NCBI GenBank assembly: GCA_013003245.1
Contig: JABDJX010000087.1
Span: 1 to 34,307 of the forward strand
Reading direction: 5' to 3'
Length of the DNA stretch: 34,307 nt
Source of the DNA: Silicimonas sp.
GTDB lineage: Bacteria; Pseudomonadota; Alphaproteobacteria; Rhodobacterales; Rhodobacteraceae
The translations under genes and the position numbers were made by a program. Shown here piece after piece: positions 9,639 through 19,950 of this stretch. How positions within the stretch are numbered: the stretch's first letter is position 1; each line of letters opens with the position of its first letter. Under the pieces are notes generated by a model. That model was not told the DNA's origin. It saw only the letters and a program-made list of their open reading frames with translations, and made no database searches.

Positions 9639-9933
9639 GGAAGACGGGCAAGCTCCGGACGAAAAAACAGTGCGCTATCTCAAAGCGCTGGTGACAATTT
9701 TGACCGTCACCATGATCCTTGGCTTTCTAACGATAGTAGCACTTTTTGTCATGCGGTTCAGCGCAATGAATCGCGCAGAGCTTCCCGACCAGATCACGCT
9801 GCCTGAAGGTGCCAGGGCGTCAGCCTTTACGCAAGGCGACGATTGGTTCGCAATTGTCACCGAAGACGATGAAATCCTGATCTTCGGCAAGACCACCGGC
9901 AACCTGCGCCAGCGCATTCAAATCACACGCTAA
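9628..9933 (+). CDS. Small single-TM protein (resembles DUF6476-type Rhodobacterales proteins; family assignment from memory)
   Basis: 101-aa ORF with one TM segment (ALVTILTVTMILGFLTIVALFVM) and a short soluble C-terminal domain. Confidence 0.75.
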   Translation: MDDMEDGQAPDEKTVRYLKALVTILTVTMILGFLTIVALFVMRFSAMNRAELPDQITLPEGARASAFTQGDDWFAIVTEDDEILIFGKTTGNLRQRIQITR

Positions 9934-10341
9934 TCACATCATCCAAAGCAACTGGCCGCCCTGCTCGGTGGCAGACAAGGCCATAAACAAACCCGTCAGC
10001 GCCATAATGTGGGCCGTAGTCCGAAAGTTCGCGCCACCCAAAATATTGAGGCACAACAGGGCCAAACCAACAGGCAAGGCAAAGACCATGACAATCAGGT
10101 TCATGACATACACAGTTGCACGCGCCACAGCGTCATTCTGTTCTTCGCGCAAGTTGGGGTCAAAGAGGTCATCCATCGCCGAGTCATGCGAAAGCTTTAT
10201 CGAGTCCGAAAGAAATATGCTGCTTTTCTGCTTGCGAAGGCGGACTTCAGGTGGCTCCAAGTCTGGAAGCAGGCTGCTACCCGCCTCGACCCGAGAAATC
10301 TTCAGCCCGGCAATCCTATGAATTCTGGACATTTTCGACAT
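9934..10341 (-). CDS. Hypothetical protein with C-terminal TM segments (start at MSKMSRIHRIAG)
   Basis: SD GAGGTGA upstream of ATG at 10341; TM segments VYVMNLIVMVFALPVGLALLCLNILGG and TTAHIMALTGLFMAL. Confidence 0.7.
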   Translation of the reverse strand: MSKMSRIHRIAGLKISRVEAGSSLLPDLEPPEVRLRKQKSSIFLSDSIKLSHDSAMDDLFDPNLREEQNDAVARATVYVMNLIVMVFALPVGLALLCLNILGGANFRTTAHIMALTGLFMALSATEQGGQLLWMM

Positions 10342-10661
10342 TTCACTCACCTCAAAATTACTAGAACTGACTTCGAACACGGATATGCCCCGAATGTGAT
10401 CAGATTACGGCAAACCTGTGATGCTCAGTTCAAATTGAACCAATGAGCCATATTTTGCGCACTATCGGCCTCGTTAACTTTACATTAGAGGCATTTCGAA
10501 AAGATTGTTTCGACAATAGCGACGGCAAATTCTGGGTATATTCATAAATGCTATGCAAGCAAACGCCGTGGAACTAAGAACATGCGTTCGGGAAAAACCA
10601 GTGCCCCCAATATGCGGTATTTCGAAGAAGCCAAAATCGATCTGAATGCGGTCACCGAATG

Positions 10662-10688
10662 AAAAAGCCCCGCACAATGCGGGGCTTT
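10662..10688 (-). terminator. Bidirectional rho-independent terminator downstream of clpB
   Basis: aaaagccccgcacaatgcggggctttt: perfect GC stem flanked by A tract and T tract. Confidence 0.85.
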
Positions 10689-10695
10689 TCAGTCT

Positions 10696-13308
<2,613 letters not shown>

Positions 13309-13385
13309 GAGGTCTCTCCTTCTCTTAAGCGCCCTCGTCGTGATGCACCCGCCTTGCGGCATGCTAAAATCAGGGCCTTGACCCT

Positions 13386-13415
13386 TAGATGGGATCGCAA
13401 AAGCGTGATCGCAAG
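13386..13415 (-). promoter_or_regulatory. Candidate sigma32-type heat-shock promoter for clpB
   Basis: Minus strand CTTGCG-N16-CCCATCTA, about 75 bp upstream of the clpB ATG. Confidence 0.55.
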
Positions 13416-13427
13416 TCTTTCATTGGT

Positions 13428-14288
13428 CTAAAAATATGTCGGGGTCTGGGGCAGAGCCCCAGTCGGCCTAAAGGGTGCATACCTGACATAGGCAAACGCA
13501 CCGCTGTCCGGCGCCCAGCACGGCACATTGATCGACCCTTGCCCACCATTGAACCGCAAAACCTCCCGCCGATCACCCCCGTCGGGTGACATCAGGCAAA
13601 GTCGCACATCCTTGTTACGCGGGTGCGCGTCGGTACCCGGCGGATAGGCCACATACAAAATATGCCTCCCATCAGGTGACGGGTGCGGAAACCAGTTCAC
13701 AAACTCATCGTCTGTCATCTGCTCCTGCGCGCTTCCATCAACGCGCATCCGCCAAATTTGCGCATGACCCGTCCGATCTGAATTGAACCAGATCCATTCT
13801 CCGTCCGGGGCGTAATCTGGACCGTCGTTGTGCCCCGCTTCAGTCAGTTTCAGCTCCTCGCCGCCTATGGTTGGCAGCGTATAGATATCAAAGCGCCCGT
13901 CGCGCAGGCCACAATAGGCAAGGCGCGCCCCATCTGGCGACCAGCCATGCCAATAAGTGCCTGGCTCTTTTGTCACCGGCGTTGGTTTGCCGCCCTCAAT
14001 TGGAAGCCTGTAGATCAAACAACCCCGTGGACGGATGTGATCCGACACAACCAGCTGCGTCCCGTCAGGCGAAATCCCGTGATCATTGTTCAAATGCACC
14101 AGCCTGCCGGTATCGATCTGTTGCATTTCGCCTGACGCAATCGACACGCGGTACAACAGCCCATCACCATTCACGATCAACGCCCCGCGCGCAGCGTCCC
14201 AGTTGGGTGCTTCGATCAACCGATCAGTCTGTAAGACAACCCGAACGTCGCACGTGGCCAGCTCAAAAATCTCCAGTGAACTGCGCAT
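13428..14288 (-). CDS. TolB-like beta-propeller (PD40 repeat) protein
   Basis: Repeated WSPDGARLAYCGLRDGRFDIYTLP / YAPDGEWIWFNSDRTGHAQIWRM / PSPDGRHILYVAYPPG motifs. Confidence 0.88.
   Translation of the reverse strand: MRSSLEIFELATCDVRVVLQTDRLIEAPNWDAARGALIVNGDGLLYRVSIASGEMQQIDTGRLVHLNNDHGISPDGTQLVVSDHIRPRGCLIYRLPIEGGKPTPVTKEPGTYWHGWSPDGARLAYCGLRDGRFDIYTLPTIGGEELKLTEAGHNDGPDYAPDGEWIWFNSDRTGHAQIWRMRVDGSAQEQMTDDEFVNWFPHPSPDGRHILYVAYPPGTDAHPRNKDVRLCLMSPDGGDRREVLRFNGGQGSINVPCWAPDSGAFAYVRYAPFRPTGALPQTPTYF
13431..13463 (-). repeat. GC-rich palindromic element (Rhodobacterales-type 'GGGGCTCTGCCCC..GACCCCG..ATATTTTT' element) at the 3' end of the TolB-like gene
   Basis: Minus strand CTGGGGCTCTGCCCCAGACCCCGACATATTTTTAG; 7-bp stem ctggggc/gccccag (13446-13452/13456-13462), then T-rich tract. 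Confidence 0.55.
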
Positions 14289-14351
14289 AGTCCTCTCCTC
14301 TGCCTTGACCGCAGGCTTTCAGCCCCTCATCAGGTGCGCAAGGAGATCTCC

Positions 14352-15056
14352 ATGACTAAATCCGATGACCGCCTGATAGTTGCCCTCGATGTACCAAACG
14401 CCATGCAAGGCCTTGCCTTGGCCGAGCGGCTTGGCGACAGCGTCAGCTTTTACAAGATCGGCCTTGGCATGCTGACCGGTGGCGGGCTGGCCCTTGCCAA
14501 TGAGCTGAAAGACGAACACGGCAAGCGCATTTTCCTGGACATGAAGCTCTTCGATATCGGTGCTACGGTAGAGGCCGCCGTTCGCGGTCTGGCACAGTTC
14601 GAGCACGACTTTCTGACAGTCCACGGCGATCCTCACGTCGTGCGCGCCGCTAAAGAAGGGGCGGCCAACTCCAACATGAAAATACTGGCGGTGACCGTGC
14701 TTACGTCGCTGGATCGCGAAGACCTGGATGAAAATCAGATTAAGCCGGGCACGATACCCGAACTGGTTGCTGAGCGTGCCACGCGTGCCTTTGAGGCTGG
14801 CGCAGACGGAGTCATCGCCTCCCCGCACGAAGCCGCGATGATCCGCGCGCTTCCAAATGCAAGGGACCGCCTGATCGTGACACCCGGCGTGCGCCCTGCA
14901 GGCGCAGACTTGGGCGACCAGAAACGCGTCATGACACCAGGCAAAGCCCTCGCAGAAGGTGCGGACCACGTGGTCATAGGGCGTCCAATCCACAACGCGC
15001 CGGACCCAAAGACAGCGGTGGAAACGATTCTACTGGACTTCGCGGCAGCAAACTAG
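14352..15056 (+). CDS. pyrF: Orotidine 5'-phosphate decarboxylase
   Basis: RLIVALDVPNAMQG, FLDMKLFDIGATVEAAVRG, GVRPAGADLGDQKRVMTPGKAL; SD AAGGAGAT. Confidence 0.96.
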   Translation: MTKSDDRLIVALDVPNAMQGLALAERLGDSVSFYKIGLGMLTGGGLALANELKDEHGKRIFLDMKLFDIGATVEAAVRGLAQFEHDFLTVHGDPHVVRAAKEGAANSNMKILAVTVLTSLDREDLDENQIKPGTIPELVAERATRAFEAGADGVIASPHEAAMIRALPNARDRLIVTPGVRPAGADLGDQKRVMTPGKALAEGADHVVIGRPIHNAPDPKTAVETILLDFAAAN

Positions 15057-15289
15057 GCGCCGCTCGAACTGTCCAACTGTTTATAATCGTTAAGAAGTAT
15101 GCCGCCTATTGTTTACGCATAAGACGGCAATGGACCGCTTAGCGGCAGATTATCTCCCTATTGTTCACACATTGGGAACAGTCCTGAGTCAGAATACGGC
15201 CTTACCGTGGTTTCACCTTGGGCCGTCCCTAATTCGGTCACATTTGATTGCTGTCTGAAACCATCACCACTTGGCGGAGGGGATCGTCA

Positions 15290-15922
15290 ATGCCGACGGT
15301 CAAAAACATCACAAAGGGCAACGTCGCCATTGCAGGCGCAACAGGTCTTTGCACCGGTGCCAACCTGCGCACGCCTATCGGCGCGCGCAGGGTTGAATTC
15401 TTTCGTCCCGGCGATCTGGTGGTGACCCGTGACAATGGCTTGCAACCAGTCCGTATGATCTGGAGCAAGACAGTCACTGCAGCCGAAATGGCCGCAGACC
15501 CGTCACTGGCCCCCATTACGCTGGCACCGCGCGCCATCGGCCCGATGATGCCACAGCACAAGGTCTCAATCGGCGGCGCACATCGTCTGCTGGTCCCCGG
15601 CTGGCGTCTGGATGATGTGGAGGACACCGAAAACTGCCTGGTGCCCGCGCGTGATCTTGAGGGGCTTGGCGAGAAAACAGAGATTGGCGACCAGGACGTC
15701 ACCTACTACAACATCGTCTTTGAAACGCCGCAGGTCTTTTGTGCCAACGGTCTGCCAATCGAAAGCTTCTCGCCGCGCAGTGAGATCCTCAAGATCGTGC
15801 CAAAAAAGGTCTGTGAAGACTTGCGCCAAACCTTCCCCGACCTCAGCCCAAAGCTCGATGATTATCCGGCACCAGAATACAAAATGCGTGAACGGGTTTC
15901 TTACACACCAAGTTACGCCTAA
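15290..15922 (+). CDS. Stand-alone Hint (Hedgehog/intein)-domain protein
   Basis: GLCTGANLRTPIGARRVEFFRPGDLVVTRDNGLQPVRMIWSKTV ... HRLLVPGW ... NIVFETPQVFCANGLPIESFSP; typical Hint_2-like motifs; SD GGAGGGGAT. Confidence 0.82.
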   Translation: MPTVKNITKGNVAIAGATGLCTGANLRTPIGARRVEFFRPGDLVVTRDNGLQPVRMIWSKTVTAAEMAADPSLAPITLAPRAIGPMMPQHKVSIGGAHRLLVPGWRLDDVEDTENCLVPARDLEGLGEKTEIGDQDVTYYNIVFETPQVFCANGLPIESFSPRSEILKIVPKKVCEDLRQTFPDLSPKLDDYPAPEYKMRERVSYTPSYA

Positions 15923-16566
15923 GCATTTTTGCGCCGCATGATTGCGCGCCGCAGCATCGCTTTATGTCCATTGTGGATCTGACTGCCCGGCTTTTCGGCA
16001 GCAAGGCGAAGGTGCGATCCGTTTGGCTTGCTCACCAACATCGGCGATGTTTCAGGGCGATCAAGAACTTCCAATAGTTCTTCGAAACCCCAATCCTTTC
16101 CCAGCCACTTGAACCCGTACTCTTCAAAACTCAAAGCCAACTGCGCAGCACGTTCATCGACGTCCTCAACCGAAGGCACCCTCCAGACCCAGTCGAACTC
16201 CCATCCCCAAAGTCCCATTTTCAACTCAGGCCCGTCAGGCGCACATAGGACGCCCCGTATAGGCATCTGTGGCTCCGCCGGACGTGGGCCTTTTGGGCCT
16301 GTTTTGACGTATTCTTTATGAAATGGATCATCCAAAGCGCCGTAACCGTCAAGCGACGAGGCAATGCGGACCGAAAACGAGGCCGTCGTGCAGTCAAGCG
16401 TCAAGGCCTCGTATGCAGACACGCACTTTAGTTCGACGTGATCAATTCGCTTGTCTCGCTGCCGCCAAAGTTTGCTTGGCGTGCCGTCGTCAAAACCCTG
16501 CGAACGCAGGAGCGGCAATACCTGCCTCTTTAGTGCTGCTCTGGTTTCCTTTGCTGTGACTGGCAT
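15919..16566 (-). CDS. Conserved hypothetical protein (possibly DUF4304-like)
   Basis: 215-aa ORF, N-term TAKETRAALKRQVLPLLRSQGFDDGTPSKLWRQRDKRIDHVELKC; convergent stop overlap with the Hint gene. Confidence 0.7.
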   Translation of the reverse strand: MPVTAKETRAALKRQVLPLLRSQGFDDGTPSKLWRQRDKRIDHVELKCVSAYEALTLDCTTASFSVRIASSLDGYGALDDPFHKEYVKTGPKGPRPAEPQMPIRGVLCAPDGPELKMGLWGWEFDWVWRVPSVEDVDERAAQLALSFEEYGFKWLGKDWGFEELLEVLDRPETSPMLVSKPNGSHLRLAAEKPGSQIHNGHKAMLRRAIMRRKNA

Positions 16567-16569
16567 AAT

Positions 16570-17493
16570 TTATGCCTCTTCCAATCTATCCGTTGCTGGG
16601 GCAGGTGGGCGCGATAGTGCCGTGATGCGATCATAAAGCGCGTCGTCCATGTCAAACCCGATCGCTTCAAGCGACGGTTGCAACTGTTCAACCGAGCGCC
16701 CCGAAATGATTGGCCCAAAGACCGCCGGGTTTTTGGCCACCCACGCGACAGCCAATGTGGCGGGATGCGTATCCAACTCTGCCGCCAATGCGCTCAAACC
16801 TGCAGCGGTCTCGTGCATCCAATCGGGACCGTAACGCGCCTTGTATCGGTGATCGTCAGTCAGCCGCCCACCATCACCAGCCGCGTATTTGCCTGTTAAA
16901 AGCCCACCGCCAAGCGGAGAATAGGGACAGACGTGCAGGCCCTCTGACGCGGCCATCGGCAGGATTTCCACTTCAACCTGGCGTTTTACGAGATTGTACA
17001 TTGGCTGCAGCACCTGCGGCGCAATCCCAAAGGCGCGCGCAGCTTCGCGAAACTTCATCACCTCCCACGCAGCAAAGTTGGAAAGCCCCAGATGCCTGAC
17101 AACGCCTGCATCCACCAGCTTGGCCAGCCCCTCGGCCTGCACCTCCATCGGAGTCTCGGGATCCAGCCGGTGCAGGTAAAGCAGATCAATCACATCGATA
17201 CCCAGACGCGTCCGGCTTTTGTCCGCATAGCCCTTGATATTGCTGACCGTCGCCGGATGATCATAGCCAATCTTTGTGGCCACAAAAATATCGTCGCGTT
17301 CTGTTTTGATCAGATCACCCAATATCGTCTCAGACGCCCCGCCGGTATAGAGATGCGCAGTATCGAAAAAGTTGATCCCGGCCTTGCGGCACGCAGCATA
17401 AAGCGCGGCACTTGCTGCCTCGTCCGCAGTGCCGCCAAATTGCATTGTGCCAAAGCTGAAAGCAGAAACGTCGCGTCCTGAAAGCGTCTTCAT
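16570..17493 (-). CDS. Aldo/keto reductase
   Basis: FFDTAHLYTGGASETILGDLIK, VIDLLYLHRLDPETPMEVQAEGLAKLVDAGVVRHLGLSNFAAW, CPYSPLGGGLLTGKY; SD GGAG before ATG at 17493. Confidence 0.93.
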   Translation of the reverse strand: MKTLSGRDVSAFSFGTMQFGGTADEAASAALYAACRKAGINFFDTAHLYTGGASETILGDLIKTERDDIFVATKIGYDHPATVSNIKGYADKSRTRLGIDVIDLLYLHRLDPETPMEVQAEGLAKLVDAGVVRHLGLSNFAAWEVMKFREAARAFGIAPQVLQPMYNLVKRQVEVEILPMAASEGLHVCPYSPLGGGLLTGKYAAGDGGRLTDDHRYKARYGPDWMHETAAGLSALAAELDTHPATLAVAWVAKNPAVFGPIISGRSVEQLQPSLEAIGFDMDDALYDRITALSRPPAPATDRLEEA

Positions 17494-17513
17494 CACTCAC
17501 TCCAAAAAAGAAA

Positions 17514-17535
17514 AGGGCCGCCCGAAGGCGACCCT
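17514..17535 (-). terminator. Rho-independent terminator with UUCG tetraloop downstream of the BMP gene
   Basis: Minus strand AGGGTCGCC-TTCG-GGCGGCCCT followed by TTTCTTTTTT. Confidence 0.85.
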
Positions 17536-17559
17536 AATTCCTGTCAGAAGACAAGGCGC

Positions 17560-18639
17560 TTAGTTTGGAATCTCGCCGGTTATGCCTTCAATATAGAAGT
17601 TCATGCCCGCCAGAGTGCCATCATCCGCCACCTCACCGTCTGCCAGCCAGGCCGAACCGTCTTGCTTGTTAATCGGCCCGGTAAACGCGTGATACTCACC
17701 CGAAGCAAGGCTGTCGCGCAGGGCTATGGCTTCGGCTTTCAATTCGGCAGGCACGGCGTCAGAAATCTCACCGATCTCCACCATGCCCGGGCCGATGCCG
17801 TCCCATGTGTCCTTGCTTTCCCATGTGCCATCCATCACCGCCTGAACACGCGCAATGTAATAGGGCGCCCAGTTGTCGATGATCGACGAGACGCGGGGCC
17901 TCGGCGCATATTCCGACATGTCCGACGCCTGACCGAAGGTGATCACATTGCCAGCCTCTGCCGCCGCCGCCTGTGGGGCTGTCGAGTCGGTGTGCTGCAG
18001 GATCACGTCTGCGCCCTGTTCAATCAGAGCCTTGGCCGCGTCCGCCTCTTTTGCCGGGTCGAACCACGTGTAGGCCCAGACCACGTTGAACTCGACATCA
18101 GGGTTCACACGGCTGGCATGGACATAGGCAGAGTTGATGCCACGAATGACCTCGGGAATGGGGAAAGACGCAATGTAACCGATCTTGTTAGTCTGCGTCA
18201 TCTTGCCCGCGATGTGGCCCTGAACGGCACGCCCCTCATAAAACCGTGCCGAATAGGTCGAGACGTTGTCGGCGCGCTTATAGCCCGTCGCATGCTCAAA
18301 TTTCACGTCAGGGAACTTCTCCGCCACGTTGATTGTCGGATCCATGTAACCAAACGACGTGGTGAAGATGATGTCAGCCCCCTGCAGCGCCATTTGCGTC
18401 ATCGCGCGCTCGGCATCAGCCCCTTCGGGCACGCTTTCCTGATAGACGGTTTCCACCTTGTCGCCAAACTCGGCCTCAACAGCCAGACGGCCTTTGTCAT
18501 GCTCGTAAGTCCAGCCACCGTCACCGATAGGCCCGACATAGATAAAGCCGACCTTCACCGGCTCGTGCCCATCGGCAAAACCAGCCGTGGCAGCAAGCGA
18601 CGCCGCAGCAACGCTGGCTAGGAATGTACGTTTTCTCAT
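17560..18639 (-). CDS. BMP-family ABC transporter substrate-binding protein (PnrA-like, purine/nucleoside type)
   Basis: Signal peptide MRKRTFLASVAAASLAATAGFA; KVGFIYVGPIGDGGWTYEHDKGR; GADIIFTTSFGYMDPTINVAEKFPDVKFEHATGYK; last gene of the ABC operon. Confidence 0.93.
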   Translation of the reverse strand: MRKRTFLASVAAASLAATAGFADGHEPVKVGFIYVGPIGDGGWTYEHDKGRLAVEAEFGDKVETVYQESVPEGADAERAMTQMALQGADIIFTTSFGYMDPTINVAEKFPDVKFEHATGYKRADNVSTYSARFYEGRAVQGHIAGKMTQTNKIGYIASFPIPEVIRGINSAYVHASRVNPDVEFNVVWAYTWFDPAKEADAAKALIEQGADVILQHTDSTAPQAAAAEAGNVITFGQASDMSEYAPRPRVSSIIDNWAPYYIARVQAVMDGTWESKDTWDGIGPGMVEIGEISDAVPAELKAEAIALRDSLASGEYHAFTGPINKQDGSAWLADGEVADDGTLAGMNFYIEGITGEIPN

Positions 18640-18667
18640 TTTTCTCTCCCCAATGAGATGTTCCGCC

Positions 18668-19594
18668 TCAGTTCGAGGCATGAAAGGATCGCCCAAGCGA
18701 TGCGGGCGCGCTTTGTGCTGTGCGCTTTCGATCAGACGACATAATGACCAACACAAGGATGGTTATCAGGTACGGCGACATGGACAAGAGCTCGACCGGA
18801 ATGGCAATGCCCGCCGCCTGTAAATTCAACTGTAAAACCGTTACCCCGCCAAAAAGGTAGGCGCCCAGCAAAACACGTCCCGCGCGCCAGCTGGCAAAAA
18901 CTACGATGGCCAGCGCGATCCAGCCGCGCCCCGCCGTCATCCCTTCGGTCCATTGCGGCACAATCACAAGGCTCAGAAATGCACCGCCAAGCCCGGCGCA
19001 AGCCCCGCCAAAAGCAATCGCAGCGAACCGCGTGCCGCGCACCGAGTAGCCAAGCGCATGCGCCGCCTCGTGGCTTTCGCCGACTGCCCGCAGGATCAAG
19101 CCGGAGCGTGTTCTGTGAAAGAACCACCAAACGGCAGCGACCAGCAACAGTGACAGGTAAATCATAGGGTGTTGGTTTACGATCGGGGCCAGAGCCGCGT
19201 CGCTGTCTACTATCTGCAGCCGCGGCGAATTTGGTGGCCTGATCCCGGTGTACCCCTGCCCCATAAGGCTTGAAAGCCCCAGTCCGAACAGCGTCAGCGC
19301 AAGGCCAGTTGCGACCTGGTTTGACAGCAGCACTTGGGTCAAAAACCCGAACAATAGTGACAGAACGGCCGATGCAACCGCCGCTGCAAGGAACCCCATC
19401 GCAGGCGATCCTAACTCTACCGCGGTGATGAACCCGGCAATCGCCCCAAGGATCATCATGCCTTCAACACCAAGGTTCAAAACACCCGACTTTTCGACAA
19501 CAAGCTCACCCATTGCCGCCAAAAGGATAGGCGTCGACGCCATCATTAGCGAGGCGATGAGCAGTACCGGGTTGATTGAACCGAAATCCATCAA
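18668..19594 (-). CDS. ABC transporter permease (BMP/nucleoside system)
   Basis: TPILLAAMGELVVEKSGVLNLGVEGMMILGAIAGF signature of the branched-chain/ribose-type permease family. Confidence 0.93.
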   Translation of the reverse strand: MMDFGSINPVLLIASLMMASTPILLAAMGELVVEKSGVLNLGVEGMMILGAIAGFITAVELGSPAMGFLAAAVASAVLSLLFGFLTQVLLSNQVATGLALTLFGLGLSSLMGQGYTGIRPPNSPRLQIVDSDAALAPIVNQHPMIYLSLLLVAAVWWFFHRTRSGLILRAVGESHEAAHALGYSVRGTRFAAIAFGGACAGLGGAFLSLVIVPQWTEGMTAGRGWIALAIVVFASWRAGRVLLGAYLFGGVTVLQLNLQAAGIAIPVELLSMSPYLITILVLVIMSSDRKRTAQSAPASLGRSFHASN

Positions 19595-19950
19595 AAGAAC
19601 CCCATGATCTGATCAAGAGGAATAAACATCGATGCAACAATTGCGACGGCAGCACCAAAGAAAAAGCCGATCCAACCATTGCGTTTGCGCCGCCGTTCGA
19701 ACGCGTTGGTTTGTTTTGTCCCCGCAGTCGCAGCTTTGACCCCATTTGGAATGCGAAAATCCAGGGCCCAATCAAAGACTACCACAATGAGATACATCAC
19801 AATGGCATACACAGTCAGCACAATCACCGAAGCCCAGGCACCGGTTACAATGAGTTGAGCCATTCCAAGCCCAGCCAGACCTAAGAAAAAACCAATGGCA
19901 GCAGCCATGAGCACCAAGACGCTATCATAAATCCAATTTACCAAGTTCAT
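19591..19950 (-). CDS. Small multi-TM membrane protein embedded between the two permease genes
   Basis: 119-aa ORF with about 3 hydrophobic segments; 4-bp ATGA overlaps with both flanking permease genes. Confidence 0.78.
   Translation of the reverse strand: MNLVNWIYDSVLVLMAAAIGFFLGLAGLGMAQLIVTGAWASVIVLTVYAIVMYLIVVVFDWALDFRIPNGVKAATAGTKQTNAFERRRKRNGWIGFFFGAAVAIVASMFIPLDQIMGFF

Noticed and set aside
10474-10488. TTAA-N7-TTAG, similar to a CtrA site (TTAA-N7-TTAA)
   Set aside because: One mismatch in a short AT motif is not strong enough without conservation or a known cell-cycle target nearby
15057-15289. Looked for a tRNA, leader RNA or terminator between pyrF and the Hint gene
   Set aside because: No cloverleaf, aptamer core or convincing terminator hairpin; only the direct repeats reported above
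17662-18621. 319-aa + strand ORF
   Set aside because: Antisense to the BMP gene, rich in Arg/His as expected for shadow ORFs
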